Source: Myxococcaceae bacterium (GTDB lineage Bacteria; Myxococcota; Myxococcia; Myxococcales; Myxococcaceae). From it: 32,152 bases of DNA. A program made the translations under genes and the position numbers. The stretch is taken from contig JAIBBQ010000060.1 in NCBI GenBank assembly GCA_019694595.1, positions 1 through 32,152 on the forward strand. Reading direction: 5' to 3'. Of this stretch, positions 1 to 7,435 are shown piece after piece. How positions within the stretch are numbered: position 1 is the stretch's first letter; every line of letters starts with the position of its first letter. The notes beneath the pieces are model-generated. The model was not told where the DNA came from, ran no database searches, and saw nothing but the letters and a program-made list of their open reading frames with translations.

Positions 1-2
1 CC

Positions 3-2192
3 TTCGCCGCGCTGTCGCCCCAGGCGGCGCAGCAGCCCCAGGCGGTCGCCGCGGGTCCGGCCACCAGCGCCCAGCCGTCGCAGCCGCCGCCCCCGCGGGC
101 GCCTCCGCTCATCGTGCAGCCGCCCTCGCCGCCCCCGGAAGCCTTCCTCTCGCTGCCGCCGCAGGCGCTGCAGTCGATGCCGCCCGCCCCGGTCGCGCTC
201 AGCATGCCGGTGGACCTGGGCGCCCCCCAGGCCCCCCCGCAGACCGCGGGCGATGGGCTGGCCACGCCGCTCATCGTCGAGCCCAAGGCCCCGCCCAAGC
301 CGACCACCAAGAAGGTGCAGGAGCAGTTCGAGTTCCTCGGCGGGCGCACCAGCTTCGCGGTACCGCCGCTCGACGTGCTCCGGGCGAGCGACCGCGTCCG
401 CACCGAGATCGACAAGAACGAGTTCTACGCCACCGCGGAGAAGCTCCGCGCCAAGCTGCTCGACTTCAAGATCGACGGCCAGGTGGTGGAGATCCGCCCC
501 GGTCCGGTGATCACCACCTACGAGTACCGGCTGGCGCCGGGCATCAAGATCTCCAAGGTGGCCTCGCTCGCCGACGACCTGGCGATGGCGATGGAAGCCC
601 AGAAGGTGCGCATCGTGGCGCCGATTCCGGGCAAGAACGCCATCGGCATCGAAGTCCCCAACCGCGAGCGCGAGGCGGTGGTGCTCAAGGAGATCGCCGA
701 GCAGGACGCGTTCCAGAAGTCGAGCTCCAAGCTGGCGCTCTGCCTGGGCAAGGACATCGAAGGCATGCCGTACGTGCTCGACCTCGCCAAGGCGCCTCAC
801 CTGCTGATCGCCGGCACCACCGGGTCCGGCAAGTCGGTGGGCATGAACGCGATGATCGTCAGCATGCTGCTCAAGGCGACGCCCGAAGAAGTGCGCTTCA
901 TCATGGTCGACCCCAAGCAGCTCGAGCTCGCCCCGTACGACGGCATTCCGCACATGCTGCTGCCGGTGGTGACCGACCCGCGCAAGGCGGCGCTCGCGCT
1001 GCAGTGGGCGGTCGACGAGATGGAACGTCGCTACTCGCTGCTCGCCAAGGAAGGCGTGCGCCACGTCAACGACTACAACCGGCTGGTCGACGCGGAGAAG
1101 AAGAAGGGCCCCAAGGCCAAGCGCGCCGGCCCGCTGACGCCGCCCAAGCCGGCAGAGGCCGCGCCCGCCCCCGCGGTGGAAGCGAAGCCCCCCGAGCCGG
1201 CGCCGTCGCCGGTCACCCCGGCCGGCAAGAAGCGCAAGCTGCTCATCGTCGACGTCGACGAGCCGGTGTCCGACGCGGTGCTGGTCGACTCGGCCGCCGC
1301 GCCCGCGGTGGAGACGCCGGCCGCGCCGGTGACCGACCTGGGCATCGGGGTGCCTGCCCCGGTGGAGCCCAAGGAAGAGGTGCGGGTCGAAGGCGCGGTG
1401 GAAGACGAAGGCGAGATCCGCATCGAGGAGATCACCGCCGAGGAGCGCGCCGCGCTGGAAGCGGCGGCCCAGGCCGACGAGGGCGCCGAGGCCCCCGCCG
1501 AGCGGCAGCGGCTGCCGTTCATCGTGGTCATCATCGACGAGCTCGCCGACCTGATGATGGTGGCGGCGAAGGAGATCGAGACCTCCATCGCGCGCATCGC
1601 GCAGAAGGCGCGCGCCGCGGGCATCCACCTCATCGTGGCCACCCAGCGCCCGTCGACGGACATCATCACCGGCGTCATCAAGGCGAACTTCCCCACCCGC
1701 ATCAGCTTCCGGCTGGCGGCGAAGTACGACTCGATGACCATCTTGAACAGCGTGGGCGCCGAGAAGCTGCTCGGCATGGGCGACATGCTCCTGGTGCCGC
1801 CCAACGCGTCCGACCTGGTGCGCGTGCACGGCTGCTACGTGGGCGACAACGAGATTTCCCAGGCGGTCGACCACCTCAAGGCCCAGGGCAAGCCGGTGTA
1901 CGACGAGAGCATCCTCGTCGAGCGCGCCGAGAGCGACGGCGGTGGCAGCTTCGACGGCGAGAACTCGTCGGGCGACGACCTCTACGACAAGGCGCTGGCC
2001 TTCGTGGCCACCCAGAAGACCATCAGCGTCTCGCTGCTCCAGCGGCGCATGGGCATCGGGTACAACAAGTCGGCCAACCTCATCGAGCGCATGGAAAAGG
2101 AAGGCATCGTCGCCGCGGCGAACGGGGCCAAGCCGCGCACGGTGCTCATCGGCCAGCTGGGCCAGATGTCGGCCGCCCCCAACCCGATGTGA
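3..2192 (+). CDS. ftsK: DNA translocase FtsK/SpoIIIE, C-terminal part (5' truncated by window)
   Basis: This is the linker and motor of FtsK, the hexameric ATPase that pumps chromosomal DNA through the division septum. The frame is open to the window edge, so the N-terminal membrane domain lies upstream; a GTG at 114 is an internal codon of the Pro/Ala/Gln-rich linker. Counting from 114, the alpha domain is about residues 80-200. Walker A (GTTGSGKS) is at about 234-241, followed by FIMVDPKQLELAPY. Walker B is IIDELADLMM near 470, then ATQRPSTDIITG. The gamma winged helix (LLQRRMGIGYNKSANLIERM), which reads polar DNA motifs, is at about 640-670. An unusual Pro/Ala/Glu-rich insert of about 135 residues (nt 1105-1510) sits between the two Walker motifs, where family members normally have a short loop. 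The identification is secure. Confidence 0.96.
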   Translation, partial: FAALSPQAAQQPQAVAAGPATSAQPSQPPPPRAPPLIVQPPSPPPEAFLSLPPQALQSMPPAPVALSMPVDLGAPQAPPQTAGDGLATPLIVEPKAPPKPTTKKVQEQFEFLGGRTSFAVPPLDVLRASDRVRTEIDKNEFYATAEKLRAKLLDFKIDGQVVEIRPGPVITTYEYRLAPGIKISKVASLADDLAMAMEAQKVRIVAPIPGKNAIGIEVPNREREAVVLKEIAEQDAFQKSSSKLALCLGKDIEGMPYVLDLAKAPHLLIAGTTGSGKSVGMNAMIVSMLLKATPEEVRFIMVDPKQLELAPYDGIPHMLLPVVTDPRKAALALQWAVDEMERRYSLLAKEGVRHVNDYNRLVDAEKKKGPKAKRAGPLTPPKPAEAAPAPAVEAKPPEPAPSPVTPAGKKRKLLIVDVDEPVSDAVLVDSAAAPAVETPAAPVTDLGIGVPAPVEPKEEVRVEGAVEDEGEIRIEEITAEERAALEAAAQADEGAEAPAERQRLPFIVVIIDELADLMMVAAKEIETSIARIAQKARAAGIHLIVATQRPSTDIITGVIKANFPTRISFRLAAKYDSMTILNSVGAEKLLGMGDMLLVPPNASDLVRVHGCYVGDNEISQAVDHLKAQGKPVYDESILVERAESDGGGSFDGENSSGDDLYDKALAFVATQKTISVSLLQRRMGIGYNKSANLIERMEKEGIVAAANGAKPRTVLIGQLGQMSAAPNPM

Positions 2193-2201
2193 TTCTCGGC
2201 G

Positions 2202-2218
2202 GCCCCTTGGTAAGGGGC
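2202..2218 (+). promoter_or_regulatory. Hairpin enclosing the Shine-Dalgarno of the rRNA methyltransferase gene
   Basis: GCCCCTT (2202-2208) pairs perfectly with AAGGGGC (2212-2218) around a 3-nt GGT loop. The right arm contains the purine-rich AAGGGG (2212-2217), which lies 6 nt before the GTG start at 2224 and is the only plausible ribosome binding site. When folded, the hairpin would hide that site. It begins 10 nt after the ftsK stop, so it could alternatively be a weak terminator, but no T-run follows it. Confidence 0.5.
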
Positions 2219-2223
2219 GCCGC

Positions 2224-3372
2224 GTGTCGCGCGCGCTCGAGCTTCTGGCCACCACGTCCAAGGGGACGGAAGCGCTCCTGCGCGACGAGCTGGAAGGCCT
2301 GGGCGTCAAGCGGGTGAAGCTGGACCGCGGCGGGGTGCGCTTCCGCACCACGCTCGACGAGGCGCTCTACGTCTGCGTGCACAGCCGCATCGCGATGCGG
2401 GTGCTGCTGCCCCTGGTGGACAAGGTGCAGGCGCCCGGCGCCGACGGGCTGTACGAGGCGGCGCGCAACGTGCCGTGGGAAGAGCACCTCGACGAGCGCA
2501 CCACCTTCGCGGTGGAAGCGACGCTGCGCGACAGCGAGCACAACCACTCGGGCTTCGTGGCGCTCAAGATCAAGGACGCCATCGTCGACCGCATGCGCGA
2601 GGCGACCGGGCGCCGCCCCGACGTCGACACCCGCGCGCCGATGATGCGGGTGGTGGCCCACCTCGCGAAGCAGACCTTGAGCCTCTCGCTCGACCTGGCC
2701 GGCGAGCCGCTCCACCGCCGCGGCTACCGCCGCGAGAGCGTGGTGGCCCCGATGAAGGAGACCCTGGCCGCCGCGGTGCTGCGCGCCGCCGGGTACGACG
2801 GCACGGTGCCCTTCGCCGACCCGATGTGCGGCTCGGGCACGCTGGCGGTGGAAGCGGCGCTCATCGCCACCAACCGCGCGCCGGGGCTGCACCGCGACTT
2901 CGCGGTCACCGAATGGCCGGCGCTCGGGCAGCGCGCCCGCACCATCCTCACCGAGGTGAAGGCCCAGGCCCGCGGCGCGATGCGCAAGGCGCCGTCGACG
3001 CTGCTGGCGCGCGACCGCGACGAGGCGGCGGTGGAAGCGACCCGCAAGAACGTGCGCGCGGCGGGCCTGGAAGGCGTCGTCCGCGTGGAGCTGGCCGACG
3101 CGCTCAGCGCCGAGCCGCCCGAAGGTCCGCCGGGGCTCCTGGTGAGCAACCCGCCGTACGGCGACCGGCTGTCCGCGGGCGGACAGAAGGGCATGAAGAC
3201 CTTCTATTACCAGCTGTCCCAGTCGCTCGAGCGGTGGCACGGCTGGCGCACGTGGATGCTGTGCGCCAACGAGGCCTTCGAGAGCGCCTTTCACCGCCGG
3301 CCGCACACCCGGCTCCCGCTGTGGAACGGCCCGCTGGAATGCCAGCTGCGCGGCTACCCCGCTTCCCCGTGA
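2224..3372 (+). CDS. rlmL: RlmL-type 23S rRNA (guanine-N2) methyltransferase
   Basis: The 382-residue protein is a THUMP-domain class I methyltransferase (COG0116) that would transfer methyl from S-adenosylmethionine to a guanine N2 in 23S rRNA (m2G2445 in E. coli). The N-terminal part, about residues 1-165, is the ferredoxin-like/THUMP RNA-binding region. The SAM-binding motif I is DPMCGSGTL starting at D199, and the catalytic NPPY motif starts at N309. E. coli RlmL is about 700 residues because it carries a second methyltransferase (RlmK); this protein corresponds only to the N-terminal RlmL half, as in many other phyla. The GTG start at 2224 is chosen because an AAGGGG sits 6 nt upstream and the encoded THUMP fold begins immediately. 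It lies 31 nt after ftsK and may be co-transcribed. The exact target base is inferred from the family. Confidence 0.88.
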   Translation: MSRALELLATTSKGTEALLRDELEGLGVKRVKLDRGGVRFRTTLDEALYVCVHSRIAMRVLLPLVDKVQAPGADGLYEAARNVPWEEHLDERTTFAVEATLRDSEHNHSGFVALKIKDAIVDRMREATGRRPDVDTRAPMMRVVAHLAKQTLSLSLDLAGEPLHRRGYRRESVVAPMKETLAAAVLRAAGYDGTVPFADPMCGSGTLAVEAALIATNRAPGLHRDFAVTEWPALGQRARTILTEVKAQARGAMRKAPSTLLARDRDEAAVEATRKNVRAAGLEGVVRVELADALSAEPPEGPPGLLVSNPPYGDRLSAGGQKGMKTFYYQLSQSLERWHGWRTWMLCANEAFESAFHRRPHTRLPLWNGPLECQLRGYPASP

Positions 3373-3433
3373 CGAATCGCACGCCCCCCCCTTGCGCCCC
3401 GGAAAACGCGCTCCGTAGTGTGGGTGGGTTCGA

Positions 3434-4924
3434 ATGAGTCTGCTCATGTCCGGCGACGACCCGCTGACCAGCACGGTGACCACGCCGGGCGTGGACACGC
3501 TCCTGGGCAGCGTGGTGGCCGGGCGCTTCCGGGTGGTGGAACCGGTGGCCCGCGGCGGCATGGGGCGCGTGTACCGGGCGGTGCAGACGCCGCTCAACCG
3601 ACCGGTGGCGCTCAAGGTGCTCGACACCAAGATGGGCGCGGGCACCGACGTGCAGTTCCGCCAGCGGTTCCTGGTGGAAGCGGCGCTCACCGCCAAGCTC
3701 TCGCACCCCAACACGGTGACGGTGCTCGACTACGGCGCCACCGACGACGGGCTCTTCTACATCGCGATGGAGTACCTCGACGGGCGCACGCTCGACGAGG
3801 TGGTGATGGCCGAAGGCCCGCTGGAGTGGCCGAGGGCGCTGAGCATCGGCCAGCAGATCTGCCGCTCGCTGCGCGAGGCGCACCAGCTCGGCGTGGTGCA
3901 CCGGGACCTCAAGCCCGCCAACGTGATGCTGCTCAACGCCGACGAGGACCAGGACCTGGTCAAGGTGCTCGACTTCGGGCTGGTGAAGAGCTTCGTGCAG
4001 GGGCAGGAGCTCGAGGGCCGGGCGGTGACCCAGCAGGGCATGCTCATGGGCTCGCCGCCGTACATGGCGCCCGAGCAGGGCGAGCACAACCGGGCGGACC
4101 CGCGCAGCGACATCTACTCGCTGGGCACGGTGCTGTACGAGGCGCTGACCGGCAAGCCGCCGTTCTCGGGGAAGAACCCGCTCGAGGTCATCCTCAAGCA
4201 CGTGAACGAGCCGGTGCCGCCGCTGATGACGCCGGCGAACCGGGAAGCGATTCCGCCGCAGCTGGTGGCGCTGGTGCTCAAGTGCCTGGCGAAGTCGCCG
4301 ATGGACCGCTTCCAGACGATGGACGAGGTGCTGCACGCGTTCGCGGAGATCGCGAACCCGGGCCGCTACCTCACCCCGGCGACGGGCATCGCGCTCACCA
4401 ACCTCGTCCCGACCGAGCCGCCGCTCAAGAAGGCGATTCCCGCGATTCTCTTCCTGCTCGCGGTGACCATCGGCGCCGGCGTGGCCTGGGTGGGCATCAA
4501 GGCGCTGCGCCACGAGACGACGCCCGCGGTGCGCGAGATTCCGGTGGACCCGGTGGCGGTGCCCGTCGTGGTGCCCGAGCCGAAGCGCGCACTCACGCCG
4601 CTGCCGCAGCGCCCGAGCGTGCCCGAGAAGCCGGTGGCCGAGGTGAAGCCTGCCCCCAAGCCCGTCGCCGAGGTGAAGCCGCCGCCCGAGGTGAAGCCTG
4701 CGCCAGAGGTGAAGCCGGCGCCCAAGCCGGTGGCCGAGGTGAAGCCCAAGCCGGCGCCTGCACCGGCGAAGGTGGCCAAGCCCGCGCCGGCTCCGGCGCC
4801 CGCGCCCAAGAAGCACCGGGCGAGCGCCACCCGGCTGGGCGCCAAGCGCTCGACGGGCCCGGCGACCAAGCTGGGCGACGACGACGACGGCGACCCGGCG
4901 GACGACGCGCTCAAGCGGCCGTGA
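3434..4924 (+). CDS. Membrane-anchored Ser/Thr protein kinase (Pkn/PknB type)
   Basis: This 496-residue protein has a complete Hanks-type kinase domain at about residues 30-305. The Gly-rich loop is ARGGMGRVY (39-47), the catalytic Lys is K61 in VALK, the alpha-C Glu is likely E82, the catalytic loop is HRDLKPAN (156-163), DFG is at 180-182 and APE at 212-214. All key residues are present, so it should be active. One transmembrane helix follows at about 334-355, putting the kinase in the cytoplasm and the tail in the periplasm. The tail (about 385-465) is rich in repeated EVKP and APKP units, a probable extended spacer, and ends with two similar ATRLG/ATKLG motifs and an acidic patch. There are no PASTA repeats. 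ATG 3434 is taken as start; the ribosome site is weak and ATG 3446 is an alternative. Confidence 0.92.
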   Translation: MSLLMSGDDPLTSTVTTPGVDTLLGSVVAGRFRVVEPVARGGMGRVYRAVQTPLNRPVALKVLDTKMGAGTDVQFRQRFLVEAALTAKLSHPNTVTVLDYGATDDGLFYIAMEYLDGRTLDEVVMAEGPLEWPRALSIGQQICRSLREAHQLGVVHRDLKPANVMLLNADEDQDLVKVLDFGLVKSFVQGQELEGRAVTQQGMLMGSPPYMAPEQGEHNRADPRSDIYSLGTVLYEALTGKPPFSGKNPLEVILKHVNEPVPPLMTPANREAIPPQLVALVLKCLAKSPMDRFQTMDEVLHAFAEIANPGRYLTPATGIALTNLVPTEPPLKKAIPAILFLLAVTIGAGVAWVGIKALRHETTPAVREIPVDPVAVPVVVPEPKRALTPLPQRPSVPEKPVAEVKPAPKPVAEVKPPPEVKPAPEVKPAPKPVAEVKPKPAPAPAKVAKPAPAPAPAPKKHRASATRLGAKRSTGPATKLGDDDDGDPADDALKRP

Positions 4925-5207
4925 ACTGTGCTCGCGAGGGCGCTGCCCGCGAGCACGGCGGGGCTCACGCCCCGTCCCACGGGTGAGGGTCGAAGGGCTC
5001 TCGCCCGGCTTCGCACTCGTCCCCTTCATTCCCTGCAGGACCGGGCCCCAGGGAGCTCGTGAACTGTGCTCGCGAGGGCGCTGCCCGCGAGCACGGCGGG
5101 GCTCACGCCCCGTCCCACGGGTGAAGATCGAGGGGCTCTCGCCCGGCTTCGCACTCGTCTCCTTCGTTCCCTGCAGGACCGAGCCCCAGGGAGCTCGCGA
5201 GGGCGCT
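4921..5207 (+). repeat. Tandem 138-bp structured intergenic repeat (two copies plus a fragment)
   Basis: Copy 1 is 4921-5058 and copy 2 is 5059-5196; a 14-nt piece of a third unit (CTCGCGAGGGCGCT) follows at 5194-5207. The copies differ at six positions, all transitions and all in the second half; the first 66 positions are identical. Each identical half can fold into two hairpins. The first pairs GTGCTCGC with GCGAGCAC (4928-4935 with 4949-4956 in copy 1), with an inner GGGC/GCCC pair. The second is CGGGGC-TCAC-GCCCCG (4959-4974). Copy 1 begins within the kinase stop codon, and the array fills the gap between convergent genes, so a bidirectional terminator role is possible. An open frame across it has mostly amino-acid-changing differences between copies, which argues against coding. 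Confidence 0.9.
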
Positions 5208-5214
5208 CCTCGGA

Positions 5215-5742
5215 TCAGTCGACGGGGTACGCGTCGATGCGCGCTTCGAGCCGGCTGGTGAGGAAGCCGCTGGCGGCGCCCAGGCGCTCGAGAATGAGCT
5301 GGGCCTCGGCGCGGTAGCCGACCTTCTTCTCCCGCGACCAGGTCGGCGGCGGCGGGCCCAGGTTGGTGATGCGGTCGGCGAGCTTCACCATCGCCACCTC
5401 CGCCGGCTGCCGCAGGATGCGCTGCAGGCTGTCTTCCATGCGGCGCGGCTTCTCGACCCCGGCGTCCTTGGTGAGCGCCCCCACGCCGGCCGCCACCCGC
5501 GGGCCGAACGCCTTCTCCACCTCGTCGATGCGCGTCGCGGTGTCTTCCACCACGTCGTGCAGCAGCGCGCAGGCGACCGCGAGGTCCTCGTCGCGGCCAG
5601 GCTCCTCGCGCAGCGCCCGGGTGACTTCCATGCAGACGCCGCTCAGGTGCACCACGTACGGCAGGCCATGCGGGGTGAGCTGCGCCCCGTGCGCCCTCGC
5701 CGCGAAGGTGAGCGCCTTGCCGTAGAGGTCGGCGCTGAACAC
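5215..5742 (-). CDS. Small HD-domain (p)ppGpp hydrolase-like protein (MESH1/SpoT-HD type)
   Basis: This 175-residue protein is a stand-alone HD domain resembling small alarmone hydrolases. The metal-dependent hydrolase pattern is complete: H32 in PYVVHL, H62-D63 and E66-D67 in LLHDVVEDT, and D123...N127 in LADRITNL. That spacing agrees with the hydrolase half of SpoT and with MESH1, whose reaction removes the 3' pyrophosphate of (p)ppGpp. No synthetase, TGS or ACT domain is present, so it is not full-length RelA/SpoT. It starts with GTG at 5742 directly after the TAG of the upstream gene (TAGGTG), so it is probably translated by re-initiation in the galU operon. A different nucleotide substrate is possible, since MESH1 relatives can also act on NADPH. 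Confidence 0.8.
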   Translation of the reverse strand: MFSADLYGKALTFAARAHGAQLTPHGLPYVVHLSGVCMEVTRALREEPGRDEDLAVACALLHDVVEDTATRIDEVEKAFGPRVAAGVGALTKDAGVEKPRRMEDSLQRILRQPAEVAMVKLADRITNLGPPPPTWSREKKVGYRAEAQLILERLGAASGFLTSRLEARIDAYPVD

Positions 5743-6468
5743 CTAGAACGCGCCTTCCTCGAGCTTGGGCTTGAGGTCGCTCTTCTGCGCGTTCAGCCGC
5801 AGGAGCGGCTCGCCGTTGCGGAACACCGCCAGCGCGCGCGGAAACCACTCGCCCGTGCTCGACGACGTGTAGTCGAGGAACTGAACGTCGTACGCCGCGT
5901 CGCCTTCGGTGAAGGCCACCCGCACCGGCAGGAAGTGCTCGCGCTGCACCCAGAACTGGGGCGCGCCTTCCGCGGTGTCGCCGATGACGTACGCCACCGC
6001 GCCGCCGAAGCGGCCGAGCGAGGTGACGCGGGTGTTCACCTTGAGCCCCGCGAGGTACTTCTCCACCGCCGCCCGCGACTCGCCTTCGCCGGAAGCGTGC
6101 AACGCGAGCACGCCGCAGATGGCGTCGGCCGCCTGCTGCAGCCCCGGCACCTGGCCGCCATCGGCGCGGCGCTTGCCGAAGGCGTGCACCGCGGCGACCG
6201 CCTTGCCGCCGTCGAGCGTGCGCAGCTCCACCCGGCACCGCCCCGGCAGCCGCATGGTCACCGAGAACGCCGCCGGCAGCTCGCCCGCTTCCCAGGCGCT
6301 CCCCAGCGCGGCGGCCGCGTCCTTCGCCGCCGCAGGCCCCACCGCCGCCGCCCCCTCGACCTTCAAGGTGGTCAGCTGCAGGTCGTCGCGGCCTTCGGCC
6401 AGCCGCCGGAGAATGGAGTACGCCGGCAGGACGTACGAGACGATGAGCGCGGCGAGCAGGGCCTTCAC
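5743..6468 (-). CDS. Envelope protein of unknown function, LolA/LppM-like C-terminus possible
   Basis: The 241-residue product begins with a short hydrophobic segment (KALLAALIVSYVLPAY) that acts as a signal or single membrane anchor. The rest is soluble and beta-rich. The final 75 residues (for example FWVQREHFLPVRVAF, then YDVQFLDYTSSS) read like the strands of an outer-membrane lipoprotein-sorting (LolA-like) fold, where a measured lipid-derived polymer or carrier is handled, but this is only a shape resemblance. The GTG start at 6468 overlaps the galU stop by four bases (GTGA), giving a coupled galU-orf-HD operon. No catalytic motif is recognisable. Confidence 0.7.
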   Translation of the reverse strand: MKALLAALIVSYVLPAYSILRRLAEGRDDLQLTTLKVEGAAAVGPAAAKDAAAALGSAWEAGELPAAFSVTMRLPGRCRVELRTLDGGKAVAAVHAFGKRRADGGQVPGLQQAADAICGVLALHASGEGESRAAVEKYLAGLKVNTRVTSLGRFGGAVAYVIGDTAEGAPQFWVQREHFLPVRVAFTEGDAAYDVQFLDYTSSSTGEWFPRALAVFRNGEPLLRLNAQKSDLKPKLEEGAF

Positions 6469-7352
6469 TTCTTGCCGTCTTCCTTCGCCACCACCTCGCG
6501 CAGGTAGGGCATCAGGCCGCTCTTGAGCTCCGGCCGCTTGAGCGCGAAGGCCAGGTTCGCCTTGAGGTAGCCGACCTTGTCGCCCGCGTCGTGGCGGGTG
6601 CCGGTGAAGCGGTAGCCGAGGAGCCCTTCGGTCTCCATCAGCTTGGCGAGCGCGTCGGTGAGCTGGATCTCCCCGCCCACGCCGCGCTCCGTCTTCTCCA
6701 GGTGGCCGAAGATCGACGGCGGCAGCAGGTAGCGGCCGATGACCGCGAAGTTCGACGGCGGGTTCGTCTTCGGCTTCTCGACGATCTTGGTGATCTTCAT
6801 CGTGCGCTCGTCGAGCATCTCGCCGGCGGCGATGCCGTAGAGGTGCGTCTCCGACGGCGGTACCTCCATCAGCGCGATGACGCCCTTGCCGTGCTTCTGG
6901 TACGCGCGCCACAGCTGCAAGATTCCCGGGTCCTCGGCGTCGATCATGTCGTCGCCGAGCATCACGCCGAACGGCTCGTTGCCGACCAGGTGCTTCGCGC
7001 ACAGCACCGCGTGCCCCAGGCCGAGCGGGTGCTTCTGGCGCACCGACATCAGGTTCGCCATCGAGGAGATCTTCTTGAGCGCTTCCACGTCCTTCGTCTT
7101 GCCGCGCTCGGACAGCGTGTGCTCGAGCTCGTAGGACACGTCGAAGTGGTCTTCGATCGACGCCTTGTACCGGCCGTTGATGATGATGACGTCCTTCACG
7201 CCGGCCGACACCGCTTCTTCCACGATGTACTGGAGCGTGGGGGTGTCGACGATGGGCAGCATCTCCTTCGGCACCGCCTTGGTGGCGGGGAGGAACCGGG
7301 TGCCCAGACCTGCCGCGGGAATGACGACCTTGCGCAGAGAGGAAGAGGTCAT
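6465..7352 (-). CDS. galU: UTP--glucose-1-phosphate uridylyltransferase GalU
   Basis: GalU makes UDP-glucose from UTP and glucose-1-phosphate in the cytoplasm, supplying envelope and exopolysaccharide synthesis. The 295-residue length is normal. The nucleotide-binding motif GLGTRFLPATKAVPKEMLPI lies near the N-terminus, and later conserved elements include LGLGHAVLCAK, MLGDDMID and KITKIVEKP. I chose ATG 7352, where homologous sequence begins (MTSSSLRKVVIPAAG). An in-frame start at 7391 would add a 13-residue Arg-rich extension with no family counterpart. It is the first gene of the operon with the two downstream genes, and its promoter should lie in the 83-bp gap shared with the divergent gene at 7436. 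Confidence 0.95.
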   Translation of the reverse strand: MTSSSLRKVVIPAAGLGTRFLPATKAVPKEMLPIVDTPTLQYIVEEAVSAGVKDVIIINGRYKASIEDHFDVSYELEHTLSERGKTKDVEALKKISSMANLMSVRQKHPLGLGHAVLCAKHLVGNEPFGVMLGDDMIDAEDPGILQLWRAYQKHGKGVIALMEVPPSETHLYGIAAGEMLDERTMKITKIVEKPKTNPPSNFAVIGRYLLPPSIFGHLEKTERGVGGEIQLTDALAKLMETEGLLGYRFTGTRHDAGDKVGYLKANLAFALKRPELKSGLMPYLREVVAKEDGKK

Positions 7353-7435
7353 GGCGCGGCAATCTACGGCGAGCCGGCGCCGCCGCGGCACAGAAACGTG
7401 TCGTGCCCCGACGCCCGTAGTACGACGGCACGACG

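Noticed and set aside
4983-5261. Open frame across the tandem repeat with a GTG start
   Set aside because: Five of six differences between the two copies change amino acids in this frame, no ribosome site precedes it, and it overlaps the HD gene end.
5215-5742. RelA/SpoT bifunctional alarmone enzyme
   Set aside because: At 175 residues it has the HD domain alone; no synthetase, TGS or ACT region is present.
3104-6238. Very long minus-strand open frame (over 1000 codons)
   Set aside because: It is Arg/Gly/His-rich, antisense to the methyltransferase and kinase genes, and matches no family; a by-product of high GC content.
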